In this document: positions 1-10,671 of the stretch, piece by piece
Layout: the number at the start of each line of letters is the position of its first letter
Position numbering within the stretch: the first letter of the stretch is position 1
Assembly (NCBI GenBank): GCA_020747015.1
Contig: JAGTJM010000145.1
Location: 1-25,403, forward strand
Direction: 5' to 3'
DNA from: Pyrenochaeta sp. MPI-SDFR-AT-0127
Lineage: Eukaryota > Ascomycota > Dothideomycetes > Pleosporales > Cucurbitariaceae
DNA length: 25,403 nt
Notes under the pieces: model-generated
What the model saw: the letters and a program-made list of their open reading frames with translations, nothing else
Database searches by the model: none
Told to the model about the DNA's origin: nothing
Made by a program: the position numbers and the translations under genes

Positions 1-31
1 CCCTAATAGTAGTAAGCTGACCTGGCTCTAG

Positions 32-309
32 AACTGAAGCAGATGGTTGTGCATCCGGATTATCGTGGTCAAGGCGTGGCCAAGATGCTGACAAAATGGG
101 GCACTGACATCGCAGACCAGCGTGGCGTAAAGTCAGTGGTTGTTGCCGTTCCATATGCACGACCAGTCTACGAGAGACTTGGATTTGAGGTCAAGGAACA
201 GATCAACACCGAATTCTTTATTTCTGAACCGAGTGAGAAATGGAAGCAATGGCAGGCGGAAAACATGACTGCTTTCTTGATGATCCGAGCTCCGCAAAAG
301 GCAGAGTAA
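32..309 (+). CDS. GNAT-family N-acetyltransferase, last exon only
   Basis: This is the 3' exon of a GCN5-related acetyltransferase, a family that moves an acetyl group from acetyl-CoA to an amine; the substrate cannot be told. The frame reads ELKQMVVHPDYRGQGVAKML, the beta4-alpha3 core, with the acetyl-CoA pyrophosphate loop R-G-Q-G-V-A (Q/RxxGxG/A motif), and later the typical ARPVYERLGF segment. An in-frame stop lies at 13-15, so the exon probably starts after the AG at 30-31, preceded by a branch-like GCTGAC at 16-21. The first Met at 43 is inside the conserved domain and is not a true start. The stop is at 307-309. The N-terminal half lies outside the window. The family is sure, the exon edge is likely. 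Confidence 0.85.
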
Positions 310-519
310 TCAATGCTCAGCGAAAGAAGGACATTGGATTTAAAGAGTGCCCAACTAATTCTAGAATGGCAGAATTATAATTCAAGAGCAATATGAGTAT
401 TCGTGCACAGATTGTCAAATACCAGGTACTTGTATTTTCAGTTGAAACTATTATGGGTAACCTCCACAAGCTTCGATCCATAGAATAACCATGCATAGCA
501 TAGCCTGCCATTCTCATGT

Positions 520-804
520 TCAAGCATCCTCATATCTTTGCCGCCACTGTCAATAGCCACCCATACAGACATGATAAGATAACTCACCCAAAGGGGCACA
601 GCACTTGAGTGTCTCCTGCACTACTAGCATCTCGCTTCTGCGCGCAGTCGGCCAAAGCCGCACTTCACCAATGTCAACACATGGATCAAACGAAAATGTC
701 TCAAATACTTACGCCGCAGTCTGATCAATGTCTGGGATTGCAATGGCGATGGCGCCGCTGAGGTAGGCGAGTACGGAGATGACAACAAAGCCTTTGAACT
801 GCAT
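520..804 (-). CDS. Small secreted peptide (about 56-60 aa), spliced
   Basis: I predict complement(join(520..535,588..662,713..804)), 60 aa. Exon 1 encodes a clear secretion signal: MQFKGF, a hydrophobic stretch from residue 7 to 21, and a likely cleavage after G-A-I-A near residue 20. The mature part is short and contains Cys37, a Lys-Arg dibasic site at 40-41 (possible Kex2 site) and Cys53 in the segment VLCPFG. Intron 1 (663-712) has a GTAAGT donor. Intron 2 is uncertain: with AG at 537-536 the protein ends CPFGYEDA; without splicing it ends CPFG at a TGA at 584-586; with AG at 548-547 it gains a 35-residue tail ending at 438. A TATA box lies 98 bp upstream. The gene is divergent from the UstYa-like gene. 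No family recognised; it could be an effector-like protein or a precursor peptide. Confidence 0.6.
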
Positions 805-1460
805 TTTGAACAGTGTGTAAGCTGATGTGGATAGTTCGAGTACAGGATCTGATGATAAGTGATGAAGTTAAAGACTCAATGAAGTATAATCATAGCCAGG
901 ATTTATAAAGTCTTTATACACCATCTCATCCTTGAACCGTATCGTGCTCATAACCCGCAGTCTCTCTGACCGGAAGCAATACCAAGACTTTCACCGCCAC
1001 CCTGGGCAACACAAGGCAATGCAACTCCAACACTGCAGCTTTCTCCAATGTCTTATTGATGTCCTGTACATGCTTGATACAAAGAGCACTGTGTATTGCA
1101 AATACGAAAAGATCGCCTCGGCTATGCAGGGTGTTGTACTCCCCGGAGTGCAGCGGGGCTACGAGAAGGCAAATGCTACGTACTGCAGCGGACAATGGAA
1201 TGCAAATTCTAGAACCGGTGAAAGAACCCCCATCTCCAGACCGACACTTATGCGCTACTGCTTGAAAGTAATGCAGACATCCTCCATGTGTTGACGCAGG
1301 CGGCTGATGATTTGGGCCGAGCTGGAATTGCTGACTCATGAGTACTTACCTCCATGCAACGTGTAATTCGAGAATTGACGAAAATCTTTCTGTTGCAGTC
1401 AATGTATCTTCGTTTTGGATGATGAATAGTTTCAAGTCATTTGAGAAACCAGAAGTCGCC
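805..1460. other. Shared upstream region of divergent genes
   Basis: This 656 bp stretch separates the secreted peptide gene (minus) from the UstYa-like gene (plus) and should hold both promoters. Open frames cross it on both strands (926-1339 minus, 932-1294 plus), but neither gives a recognisable protein and they overlap each other. An intron-like unit (GTAATT at 1362, TTGCAG ending at 1397) could lie in the 5' UTR of the UstYa-like gene. Confidence 0.4.
902..907 (-). promoter_or_regulatory. TATA box of the small secreted peptide gene
   Basis: Read on the minus strand this is TATAAA inside CTTTATAAAT, 98 bp before the ATG at 804. The leader between them is rich in C, A and T, as is usual for fungal 5' UTRs. 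Position and strand support the small gene being real. Confidence 0.55.
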
Positions 1461-2208
1461 ATGGGCGATGAACATTCGGCCCTCATGAAGAACTCGAAAC
1501 GAAAGACTATCGTAATCATCCTTCTTTCTTTCAGCACAGCTTTTCTTGCTCTTTCACTGTATGCAATGCATGATGAAAGACGACAATACGATGTGTCTAG
1601 TGAGTATCCACCGTCGCGTTGCAGGACTTTGTGAATCTGATTCTGTTTAACCCTTCATCAGATAAACCTCTATCCTACGCCAAGGTGCTGAAGCCATTGA
1701 ACCTGTGGAGCTCATTCGTGAGCTCTAATTCTACAATTCGTGATAACCATTGGGACGCCTTCGACTTCGATCGCGGTTGGGTCGCATTACCGCATTCATG
1801 GGCACACGAGCATAACGCTTCTCCCGGATTGAATATTCCCGACGACGAGACCAAAGGCCTATTCATACTCGATGCATACCACCAAATGCATTGCCTGGTA
1901 AGTTATGCACCACTCGTCACGACATCTGTGAAACTGAGTTTTGAAAGACTGTAATTCGAAGTGCGCTATATACTATGCTGCGAGGCGAAGAGGCGCCTCC
2001 AAGGGAACTTCATTGGAGACACTGTCTGGATTTCCTGAGACAGGAAATCGAATGCAGAGCAGATGACACGCCATTGTCGACGAAGCATATGGATGGGAGT
2101 CTGAGGCTGTGTTCTAGTTGGGCCAAGATGGATGAGTGGGCTGCAGAACATGAGAGTTGTTGGAAGAAGGACAATAACGTGTGGGTCAAGAAGAAGTTGT
2201 GTTCTTAA
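1461..2208 (+). CDS. UstYa-like (DUF3328) oxidase-type membrane protein
   Basis: I predict join(1461..1599,1662..1897,1948..2208), 211 aa. UstYa-family proteins are fungal, mostly membrane-anchored proteins needed for oxidative cyclisation or hydroxylation of ribosomal peptides such as ustiloxin, and they also occur in other secondary-metabolite clusters. The N-terminus is short and basic (KNSKRK), followed by one membrane helix at about 16-36. The two hallmark HxxHC motifs are present: HQMHC at 120-124 and HWRHC at 147-151, the latter followed by LDFLRQ, and the C-terminus has the usual CSSW..W..H..CW pattern. Intron 1 (1600-1661) has a TTTAAC branch site; intron 2 (1898-1947) lies just after the first HxxHC, and its acceptor was chosen because it gives the family sequence TVIRSALY. 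The start has a good context (GCCATGG); ATGs further upstream at 1338 and 1420 are less likely. The gene looks intact. Confidence 0.88.
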
Positions 2209-2638
2209 ATTTTCAAAATTTATGAATGAGTTAGAAGAATATGGCTCAGAGTATTGATTTCAAACCGCCCTCACCCTTCCTTGATCATTACATCCACGCA
2301 ATGAAGCCTCAGCTATTAACGCATATATATCTATACCGTCTTGAGTGGAGAAAAGAGAATGAATCAAAAAGAAATCGTGCCTAAATAGACATTATCATCA
2401 AAAAAAAAAGTGATTAGTACTACATCTTCGTAATAGTATTGGGTAGGTGAAGCCCTATTGTTTGAAAGCTGGCCTAATCTCCCCGCCAGGTCAATGCGCT
2501 CTTCAAAATCCTTAGGCACTACAAGCATGGAAATCTTATATGAATGAGAATGAATTCTAGAGAGGAGCCTTCTTTATTGACTCTTGATTTCAACATGAGT
2601 TTTAAAGTATCATGTACAGGTATAACGGAACGACCAAA
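2209..2638. other. Convergent intergenic region, no gene seen
   Basis: This is the 3' flank between two convergent genes, the UstYa-like gene (plus) and the permease (minus). It holds a short A-run near 2400-2409 and AT-rich stretches compatible with polyadenylation signals on both strands. I see no coding sequence. Confidence 0.5.
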
Positions 2639-4547
2639 TTATGTCTCCACTATTGGCCCTTTGTAGTACTTCCTCCCATGCACTGTATAATACCCAATTC
2701 CAAAGAGGAACCAAAATCCAGTCATGAGCGAGCTATAGTTCATTGTTTGTGGCTTCACGTTGACCTTCCCCGGCCAGAAACTGAAGAAGAACGCTAGTAC
2801 GATCCAACACAACCCAAAGGCATTGATGCATGTTCCAAACGGTTCAGGAACACGCCATGGCCCCCAAACCAGCGGTTTCTCTGGGTCGGAGGGAAAATCG
2901 TCAGATGTATAATTCACCGACTTAATGCGGCCGGTTGTGCGACTCCATAGCAACAACGCCAATGGGATAGATGCAGCGGCCTCCCATGAGCTTACTGTAA
3001 AAGAAAGAATATTTTCCAGAGCTTTTTGAGATCCAATGTTGATCAGGCTGAGTAGCAGCGATATCAAACAGGTCGCCCACACTGCGTTCATGGGAAGGAA
3101 TGATTTCGGGTTAACCTTCGCATATAGTTAGCATAGTTCCGTTAGTAATTATGGCACTATAATAAGCGTCTATAAACTCACAAGTAGCAAATTGTTCGAC
3201 ATTGGTGGTCCTTTGTCTCGTGCAAACGCCCAAAGCTGACGTGAGGCGCCGGCGAACTGTCCGAAGCAGGCCGCGTATGAAAGGATCAAAGGCAGACAGA
3301 CCATCAACGTCGTGCCACCATATGAATTTGTTGAGTCGAAAAAGATTTGGATAAAGGGATAATGTGTTGGAGTGCTCAGCGCAGCTTTCAGATCGCCCAT
3401 ACAAAAAAGAGCGGTAAGTAACATCCCTAGACCTAAGCAGCCGTTCACGATCACTGCAATCATCATATTCCACGGAACGATAGTGGATGCGTTATGTATC
3501 TCCTCAGCCATGTGTACAGCTCCGTCAGCTCCTATCTCGAAATCAGTCATTAAGCCTAAGTTTCAAAGATATCTGGCGTGAACGTACCAATGAAGGGTCC
3601 AATATTCGTGATCATTCCTACCAAGAAGCTCAACCCGATCGAAGGCCAGCCGCCACCATTATTCCATTTGGTAAAGACCTCTCTGGCGGTGACTCTCTTT
3701 GCTGTGTAAAGCATCGGGATGATAATACCAAAGAAGCCAAGAAGATGAAGGTACAATATGAAACCTTCGATTTTTGGCAGCCACCGACCAAGAATTGAGT
3801 TCACTAGAAAGGCCATTATGACGGCGGACCATATGAGAAGTGTTCCATGCCAACCTTGGGAGTGATATTTCCCAGGATGATTTAGCACAAGAAGTCCCTG
3901 GATAAGGGTGGCGCACAGGCAGCCTGACATCTGCACCATAGCCTGCCAGACAGCAATCGACAGCCATCCTGGAAAGAGTTGTAAGCTTTTGGTTTAATTA
4001 AGAGATGTGATAACTAACCAGTAATGTAGCTCAACAGTTTCCTAACGGAGGGTGGAGATAGCATGTAGACCCAGTGATACTGGCCAGAGGAGGTTGGCGC
4101 AATAGACGCCAATTCGGCCATAGATGTCATTACAGCAAGAAATCCAATCCAAGAGAGGAAAAAGGATGTGATTAATCCTGCGCTTCCTCCATTGGTCAAA
4201 CCAGAGCCGAAGTATCTGAAAGTGTTAAAACATGTCTTTATTAAGAGAAGAGTGGACGAACACAAGTATGCCTTCCCATGTCAACATAAGCGTCGTTGAC
4301 ATACCTAACATTGAAACCATGCCAAATCGTCGCTTCAAGACCTCTATTAGAATCAGTCTGCAATCTATTCTTAATTGAAATTAAGCAACGCACGTTTCTT
4401 TCCTAATCTTGCAAGGTGACTTTCATCTCTCCTCGAGAGCTCTTGCGCACTCGTGGGACCATTGAGCTCCATATTCTGCCAGTCCCCGAGTTTTGTCTCT
4501 GGCGGTGTCGAAGGAAGATCATCATTTTTTTCGGCCGAATTGTCCAT
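2639..4547 (-). CDS. APC-family amino-acid/choline permease
   Basis: I predict complement(join(2639..3115,3182..3531,3588..3968,4019..4215,4262..4343,4394..4547)), 546 aa, the usual length for fungal permeases of the amino acid/choline transporter family (TC 2.A.3.4; GABA, choline and polyamine carriers). These are plasma-membrane proton-coupled carriers with about 12 helices. The sequence runs from a hydrophilic N-terminus through GKKQVLKRRFGMVSMLG (the entry to helix 1), TWEGIL, YFGSGLTNGGSAGLI, SMAELASIAPTSSGQYHWV, LSYITGWLS, GADGAVHMAEE and GASRQLWAFARDKGPP, all characteristic of the family. The five introns are 46-66 nt; phases agree at every junction and no stop interrupts the frame. 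The ATG at 4547 is the first in frame and starts MDNSAEKNDD. The exact substrate cannot be told from sequence. The gene is divergent from the rhodopsin-domain gene. Confidence 0.93.
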
Positions 4548-5092
4548 TGTGGTAAAGTCGTGGGAGAGACAATTTCACAAAAGAATAAGAGTAGGGATCG
4601 AAGAGTCGAGAAATTGCGACGTGCAGATGTTAACTAGAGGATAAAGCATGTTCGGCGTTTCCGACAAGACCACTAATCGGGCTTCGAAGAATGAACAGTG
4701 GCAGGTTTGACATTGTGGTACAGTGGCCGGAGTACCAAAGACGCGGATCCCTGGTGTGCAACATAAGCAATCAAAGAACGGGGACTTTGCCGACTAAAGA
4801 TACGTTCACCGGTTGAGCGTACGAAATCAACCCTGTTAGACAATGTATCACAATACGAGCTACGTGACAGCTGAACGCGCAATGTATGTATAACGCGATG
4901 CAGGGCATCGGGGTCATTGTTCATTCCTGGAAGCCGAGGAACGTCACTCGATCCAACTTGCTTGCTCCTACTCACCTGAAATTGCCCGCACACTTCTGGA
5001 ATCTTGCCTATTTCACCTTGTTTCTCAAATCTCTGGTTTTATCTCAACTCCTTTCCCCTCAAACTCTCAAACTTCTAAAATAGCATAGCAAT
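4548..5092. promoter_or_regulatory. Bidirectional promoter region
   Basis: This is 545 bp between the divergent starts of the permease (4547, minus) and the rhodopsin-domain protein (5093, plus). The last 90 bp before 5093 are strongly CT-rich on the plus strand, a common fungal core-promoter or leader feature. No clear TATA box was found on either side. Short open frames here are not gene-like. Confidence 0.5.
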
Positions 5093-6418
5093 ATGGAGCT
5101 TTCCGAGCGCGCCACACTTATAACCTCAACGACAGAGTCCACGGGTGTCAATATTGCAACATGGTTTCTGGCTACTACATTTCTTGTCATGTATAGCTCG
5201 CGACAAATTGTGAAATTTGTAATGCTTCGGAAAATCCAGCTCGATGACGTCCTCATGACAGCAGCTATGGTATGGCCTTACTCTAACGTCACGGAGGTTT
5301 TCTCGCTTCGCTAACATCTTGGCCAGCTCTTTGGAGTTGGTCTCTCACTTGCATTCTCCATCGCAGCTGATAATGGATTGGGAAACGAGTCTATCAATCA
5401 AAATGCTTTTCAAAAGATTCAGAAAGTCCGAAATTTTCTCTTCATCATATTCCCCAGCTGACCATAACCAGGCCTACTATGCCGCAGACCTCCTCTTTAT
5501 CATCACATTGTGTTTTGTTAAGCTAACACTCGTTGTGTTCTTCAACAACATTTCTGCGGATCAGTTTCAAAAGCGAATCATCATGACTTTGGGTGTATTC
5601 TGCGTAGCAGCGTCTGTCTGCATGCTTTTTGCTGCAGCGTTTCAATGTGGCGTGTCGAGAGCCTGGGAAGTCATGACACTGCATTGCTTCGACCAGGTAA
5701 GCAAAGTGCATAGACACCTATAGTAAAACAATAGGCTAAAAACATATCGCAGACTGCCTTTTGGATAGCATTTGGTGTCATCGATATGATGACCGATATT
5801 GGATTAATTCTACTATCCCTCATGTTAGTATGGGATCTCCGCATTCCGATCTCGAGAAAAGTAGTCGTTGTCGGATGCTTCGCACCACGAATGTTGTGAG
5901 TTTGAGTACTACAGAAGATTATATGAGCTACGATTATAGCTGACAGTTGAGCAGAGTCGTGGTTGCCGCTGCTGCTCGTTTAGCATACCTTGCACCCATC
6001 AATTCTCATGAAAATCCTGCATTTAGAATTTGGATATCCGTAGTATGTACGGAGCTACAAATCTGCCTCAGTATCTCAACTGCATGCATTCCTTGCATCA
6101 AGCCATTCTTCGAGGGTGTTGAGGTATGTACTTGCGGTAATACCTAGCAATGTCTTGTCTACTAACAACGAGCAGTCTGGTGTATGGCAAGCGGACCAGC
6201 TTCGACGGCAAGGTTTATCAATTCATGATCTGTTCAGCAAAGGATATGTAAAAGCAAGTGAAGACTGGGATTCATCTCAAAGAACAGAGTCTGTCGTTCA
6301 AGCTCGCGCCGAAACCAAAGTTGCCGTACATGTTGACGAAGTAGCACAATTGAGCAATAGTGGATCTATTAAGCCCTTACCAACTTTTGTAGGAGGGCAA
6401 TGGCAGGGGAGTATATAG
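5093..6418 (+). CDS. Fungal rhodopsin-domain (SAT4-like) membrane protein
   Basis: I predict join(5093..5269,5327..5425,5472..5696,5753..5895,5955..6123,6176..6418), 351 aa. The family is the fungal seven-helix integral membrane domain named after satratoxin protein SAT4. It has no settled biochemical role; members occur near secondary-metabolite genes and include PTH11-like receptor relatives. Family signs are R-K-I-Q-L-DDVLM at the start of helix 2, YYAADLLFIITLCFVKLTLVVFF, FQCGVSRAWE followed by a Cys (HCFDQ), FGVIDMMTDIGLILLSLMLVWDL, the RLAYLAP segment and CIPCIKPFFE before a hydrophilic C-terminal tail of about 80 residues. The introns are 46-59 nt with good branch sites (GCTAACA, ACTAAC). 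Intron 2 has a weak donor (GTCCGA). The acceptor of intron 4 at 5953-5954 was chosen because the one at 5945-5946 gives a stop. Confidence 0.88.
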
Positions 6419-8292
6419 AGAGAGATAGCAAGTCCTGACGGTTTAAAGCAACAGTTAAGGATGAGAACAAGCATGTGCTACATCTATACATGCTACGTAA
6501 TGTAAAAAACAGGCATATACCCATGGCGATGTGACTTCATGGGAGTATAGTAAGTATCAAGCATTACTCTGCAACCGTGTGATGGATTCAGCCATATGTC
6601 TCGAAAGATTTCGATTCAACTACGAGTGCTGTTGGTCTTGTCTAGGAGATTCAGGTCACCTGCCTGCTGAGCACATTGAAATGGAGCTATATTGAGATAA
6701 TGCATGACCATTTTGGTGGTCAAGAGAGGGCTTGTAATGTCTGGTGAGAGCAACGTAGTTCTATATTCAATCTAGCTTGCCACCTTCCATGTATGCGCTT
6801 CACGTACAATAGGGAAGGACAAGTGGTCTAAGGAAAGAACTCGTGCGCTGGTATCTTGAATCCTTTTGCTTCTCCATTAGCCGTTTAGGTCGCCGTGCTG
6901 ATCCGACCGCTTCATGAGCTAAGCACAAGGCCGTGTGACTCGGTTGTGATGGACATGGATAATCGAAGTAAGGATACGAGGATACTTCAGGGCGCGTTGA
7001 ACTTGCCGCGGCATCGGCGAAAGTCTCCACTAGTAAGAGCTCAGTGGAGTGCTCTATGTGCCCACGATGACAAGGTACTAGTTCCCAGCAGCGTTTGTGT
7101 TTCCCCAAGGCTTGCTTTCCTGAGTATGCTTCAAACTTTCGATGCCGAACCTGCGTCGATGCCCCATGTCATCACCACAACCTCGTTGTCGCCCGAATCG
7201 CATATATAAAGCGCCTGATTGCGGTTGCGGTATTTATCTCTCATGAGTTAGTAGGCCAGCTGTGACCTGCAGTAGCATGATGGCCTTTACAACCTTAGCT
7301 CCGTCCTCACTCCACCTATGCTGCCTGCAATTGATTGTGTCCGGGTCCTACGATCCTTGTTGTCGATCGAGTCCCATATCATGACTAGACCAGTGGGTGG
7401 ATAGTACTGTCGGCCTTGCTTCCTTTGATTGCTGCGAAGCTCTGAGATCCTATCTCTGGGGCGGTAATCTCGAAGTCACGATTGGTTATGCGTAGTGGAG
7501 TGACATTCTGGAGGAATATGGAACAGCACTGGCTGATGAGTTTGACATGCTGCAGTTGCGACGCTAAGATTTTAGATGACTAGAGGTGATTAGAAGCTTT
7601 GGAGAACTGAATTCGTCGAGGTCAAGACTCGCTGGTCGTCGAGGCGCAGTTTTTAAACCGTTACTATGTTGTTGGATCTTTGGTCAAATCGGGCTAAAGT
7701 CAGAGAATATACAGTAGTTGGGAATAGAAGGGGTATGTGGTAGATGATCGTTAGATTATGGTTGAGTTAGACAAAGATTCACTGATCGAAAATTCCCCCC
7801 CCCTTGGCTGTGAATGTCGTCGCTTATGCTTAATTCTCAACAATTGATTAGTGGCTGTAGCAAAATATGGTCAACACCATAACAAGAAATGTTCTGAGGG
7901 CATCACGTTCTCTAGTTGTCTCGGCTTTGCTCTACTTCGCTGCAGGGCATGTGTGCACTCCCAGGAATAGCGGCTCTCGTCTCTTTCCTCACTCCGACCA
8001 ATCCCGCCGTAAGAAAGTGTTTCACCTGGAAGACATTTAGTTTTCTTAAATTACCCCTGGGCGTGTTTGGGTGCAGAGCTTTTCGATTTCGACCTTGCCT
8101 ACGCTCTGTCTCCACGACCACACGATGAAATTTTGTCGAAAAGCTGCGAGGAGGACGGTACAAGCTGTAAGATCCCCAGCCAATTTCCCTGGTATTGATA
8201 TGTCTTTTTTGTGGTCACTGATTGGCGTAAGTAGATGGGCACGGTGAATGTGACGTCGGTAGTCTGTTGGTGGTCGCCTGCGAGCTTGGGGG
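6419..8292. other. Long intergenic region, no gene supported
   Basis: The base composition is ordinary. Several short open frames on both strands (about 60-104 codons) overlap one another and show no family resemblance, no signal peptides and no consistent splice sites. A TATA-like CATATATAAA lies at 7201-7210 and a run of nine C at 7795-7803. I see no repeat or transposon here. Confidence 0.5.
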
Positions 8293-8300
8293 TATAAAAG
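8293..8300 (+). promoter_or_regulatory. Strong TATA box (TATAAAAG) without clear gene
   Basis: TATAAAAG is followed by about 60 bp of CT-rich sequence, the layout of a fungal Pol II promoter. The next ATGs downstream (8380 and 8466) open only 19-20-codon frames. Either the transcript is non-coding, or the gene behind it has decayed, or its exons are too short for me to recognise. Confidence 0.45.
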
Positions 8301-10432
8301 GCTCACTCCCATTTCTTCTCCGCTTCCTCAACACCACTCTCCTCCATCTTTAGCCTATACCGCACCCAACTCTTGTTTGATGTATCATATCAAGAAGCTT
8401 CAGCGCAGCTTCATGAAGCTCTTGATTACCTCCTGATTCTTGCCGCAAAGACAATCCGGCATCTGATGGTTATCTCCTCTTTCAAAGCTCGACAATCAAG
8501 CCACACCAGCTTGCACTTCTGAAGGAGAAGCCACGAAAGCAAAGTAAGTTCATCCAACAATATTAGTACCCCAAGCTCTTGCAGTGGCACTGTATCGTGC
8601 GGCACCACTATGTCTTGATGGGCTCCCTTTTGTTGCCTTGACAGCCATGGAGGGACAGCACGTGCGGGATTGTCGCCACAGTCCCAATTCAGGCGCAATT
8701 TCCCCACCATAACCTGGACTCAACCCCATAGAGTCACATCTGTGTGGCTCTCTTGGCATAGACTCTACTTGTGTCTGTTGGCCTGCCTGTTACGATAACT
8801 CTGCTGAGAATCTTTGCCATAGTTAAGCCTTCCATTCCTGGCCGCGTGTGGCATCATCACCCCCACCGGGGCAAGCACAAAGAAACGCACTGGCATGTAC
8901 ATAGCTGTAGCTTCGGTCAAGGCTAGTAGCCTCAGGCATGTTGCGTGCTGATACAGCTCTGTTCTCCATCTCTTTCTGTTACTGTTGCTGGCTTCAAGGT
9001 AAACAACATTGACCGGATATATCAAGTCCTGAGAATATTGCTAATCGCTCTTGCCCATAGGACTCAGCCCTGCTCCACCTCGCTTCCGGGACCTACACCA
9101 CAACTCAGTCAAGGTCGTACATTCGTACTCGACATCCTCGCGTCGCGCCAAGGGGACACTGAGACACAGGTCCGAATCCTTGCAAGAACCCTGGAGGCAA
9201 ATTCGGCAAATTGAATCTCCAAGAGCATGTTACGGGAACTCCTAGCAACTCTAATAAACCTCGAAGACATAAACCACTTCTGCTCAAGGAGGGTAAGGGT
9301 AGAAGCTGTCGCTCTGGCTTGCGGTTCTCTGCAATCGGTTCCCTAGGATGTACTACTGTAATGGTAGGATCGCCATACCCGAAAAGACCTGCTCCGGTGC
9401 TACCGCTCTTGATGTAATAAGCTTTGATTGTCGTCCAAGTACTCCGAGGACCAAGGGTGGGACACTTGGATCCACAACCTTAAGTTATCCAGAAGCGGTG
9501 AGTAGTCAGACCACAAACAACATTGCCTGAAGAGATACTTACATACGCAGAAGTCTAGTTTTCTGCATCATATACCATACGACGAACAAGATGTATGGTT
9601 GCCTCTCCTCACTAAAGGCTTGTACTTGATCTCACTACCAACACCACATCCCTGCTGCGAGGAGGATTTGTATTCGCTTGTAGGGCTGCAGGGAAGACTA
9701 CCCATATATCAACACATTCAGAGAGTGTCGAATCACAAACCTGTACAAGATTAACGGAGCTTCACAGAAACGTCGACTGGATTCCCGGAACAGTCAATGG
9801 TCTCCACTACACAGAACACTAATTCTGACATCGAAGAAACGGAACTCGGCATCTCAGCTGCGTCTTGCGTGAGTACTTTCATTCCCTTCTCTTTTTATCA
9901 AACCATGATGCACACTCAGGGTTCCAACGGCCAGGTCGTCCAGCCAAAATACCGCATGTAACTTGATCTAGCAGAGAAAGCCCAGTCTTAAGCCACAACT
10001 TCCATTCTTCCTTTGCCAAACGGAAGGATGTGGTAAGTACTGTGGCTTCCAATGCTGTTAAAAAAGCTGCTGATGGAGATATCTCATTGCTATCACCTAA
10101 ATGTTTCCGATGAAGAACTGGGCTGATCTGATTGTAGGCTTCCACAAATATGGAGCGGCATAAGACGCCGGCCAGGTACTTGACCAATGGTGAGTTTCCA
10201 GATCTTCCTCTTTTCATTCATTCCACAAGATGAGCTAGGGTGGCACCTGCACTATACTGTCAATCTCGAACAGAAAGAACCCAGCCTCTGCACACGAAGA
10301 TTAGCTGTACCCACTACGATAGATGCACGCTGTTTAATGGTTCTGCTGCTGTCAAAAGTCCTTTCTGATGGATGTCTTATCCCGATTCTTTTTCGTTGCC
10401 GTCATTGCAGACTTGGGCTAACATTGTGACAG
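8301..10432 (+). other. Possible spliced transcript region, coding potential unclear
   Basis: Downstream of the TATA box the plus strand has several intron-like units: GTAAAC at 9000 with a GCTAAT branch and CATAG acceptor ending at 9060; GTGAGT at 9869 with an acceptor ending at 9919; GTAAGT near 10034; and GTGAGT at 10190. One spliced frame, join(9797..9868,9920..9961), starts at ATG and would encode 37 residues beginning MVSTTQNTNSD. None of the pieces joins into a long protein. A non-coding RNA, a decayed gene or chance are all possible. Confidence 0.25.
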
Positions 10433-10606
10433 GAAGCAGAGGACAACTGGTTGTCTTGGTCCATCGCAGCCTTCAATACAGCAAGTAGAGCATCGAATAT
10501 TGCTGACTCAGTAAGTAACCCCTTCTCTCAACTGTTAAAGCCCTCATGATTATAGGAGGGTGTGTTGATCGGATTGTACGGCTGGTCAAAACTCCTTCTT
10601 TCATAA
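10433..10606 (+). pseudogene. Two coding-like exons of an unknown gene
   Basis: An acceptor with a perfect GCTAAC branch site (10416-10421) precedes a 78-nt open exon reading EAEDNWLSWSIAAFNTASRA and on. It is followed by a 45-nt intron (10511-10555, GTAAGT..TATAG) and an in-phase second exon reading EGVLIGLYGWSKLLLS before a TAA. Splice signals and codon phase agree, which is why I list it. No start exon joins it and I do not recognise the protein. It may be the remnant of a larger gene. Confidence 0.3.
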
Positions 10607-10671
10607 TATAGAGAGACCCTGGAAAAACTCCCTCTTCGGTGTAGACTTTATATCGAAGACGGGTGCAGGTC

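Noticed and set aside
926..1339. 137-codon minus and 120-codon plus open frames in the divergent promoter
   Set aside because: They overlap on opposite strands, match no family, and the plus one lacks an ATG start. A GTAAGT donor on the minus strand near 1348 does not connect to a plausible gene and would be antisense to the UstYa-like gene.
9879..10217. 112-codon minus-strand open frame
   Set aside because: No family resemblance, and plus-strand splice signals run through the same DNA. I judged it chance, though I cannot exclude it.
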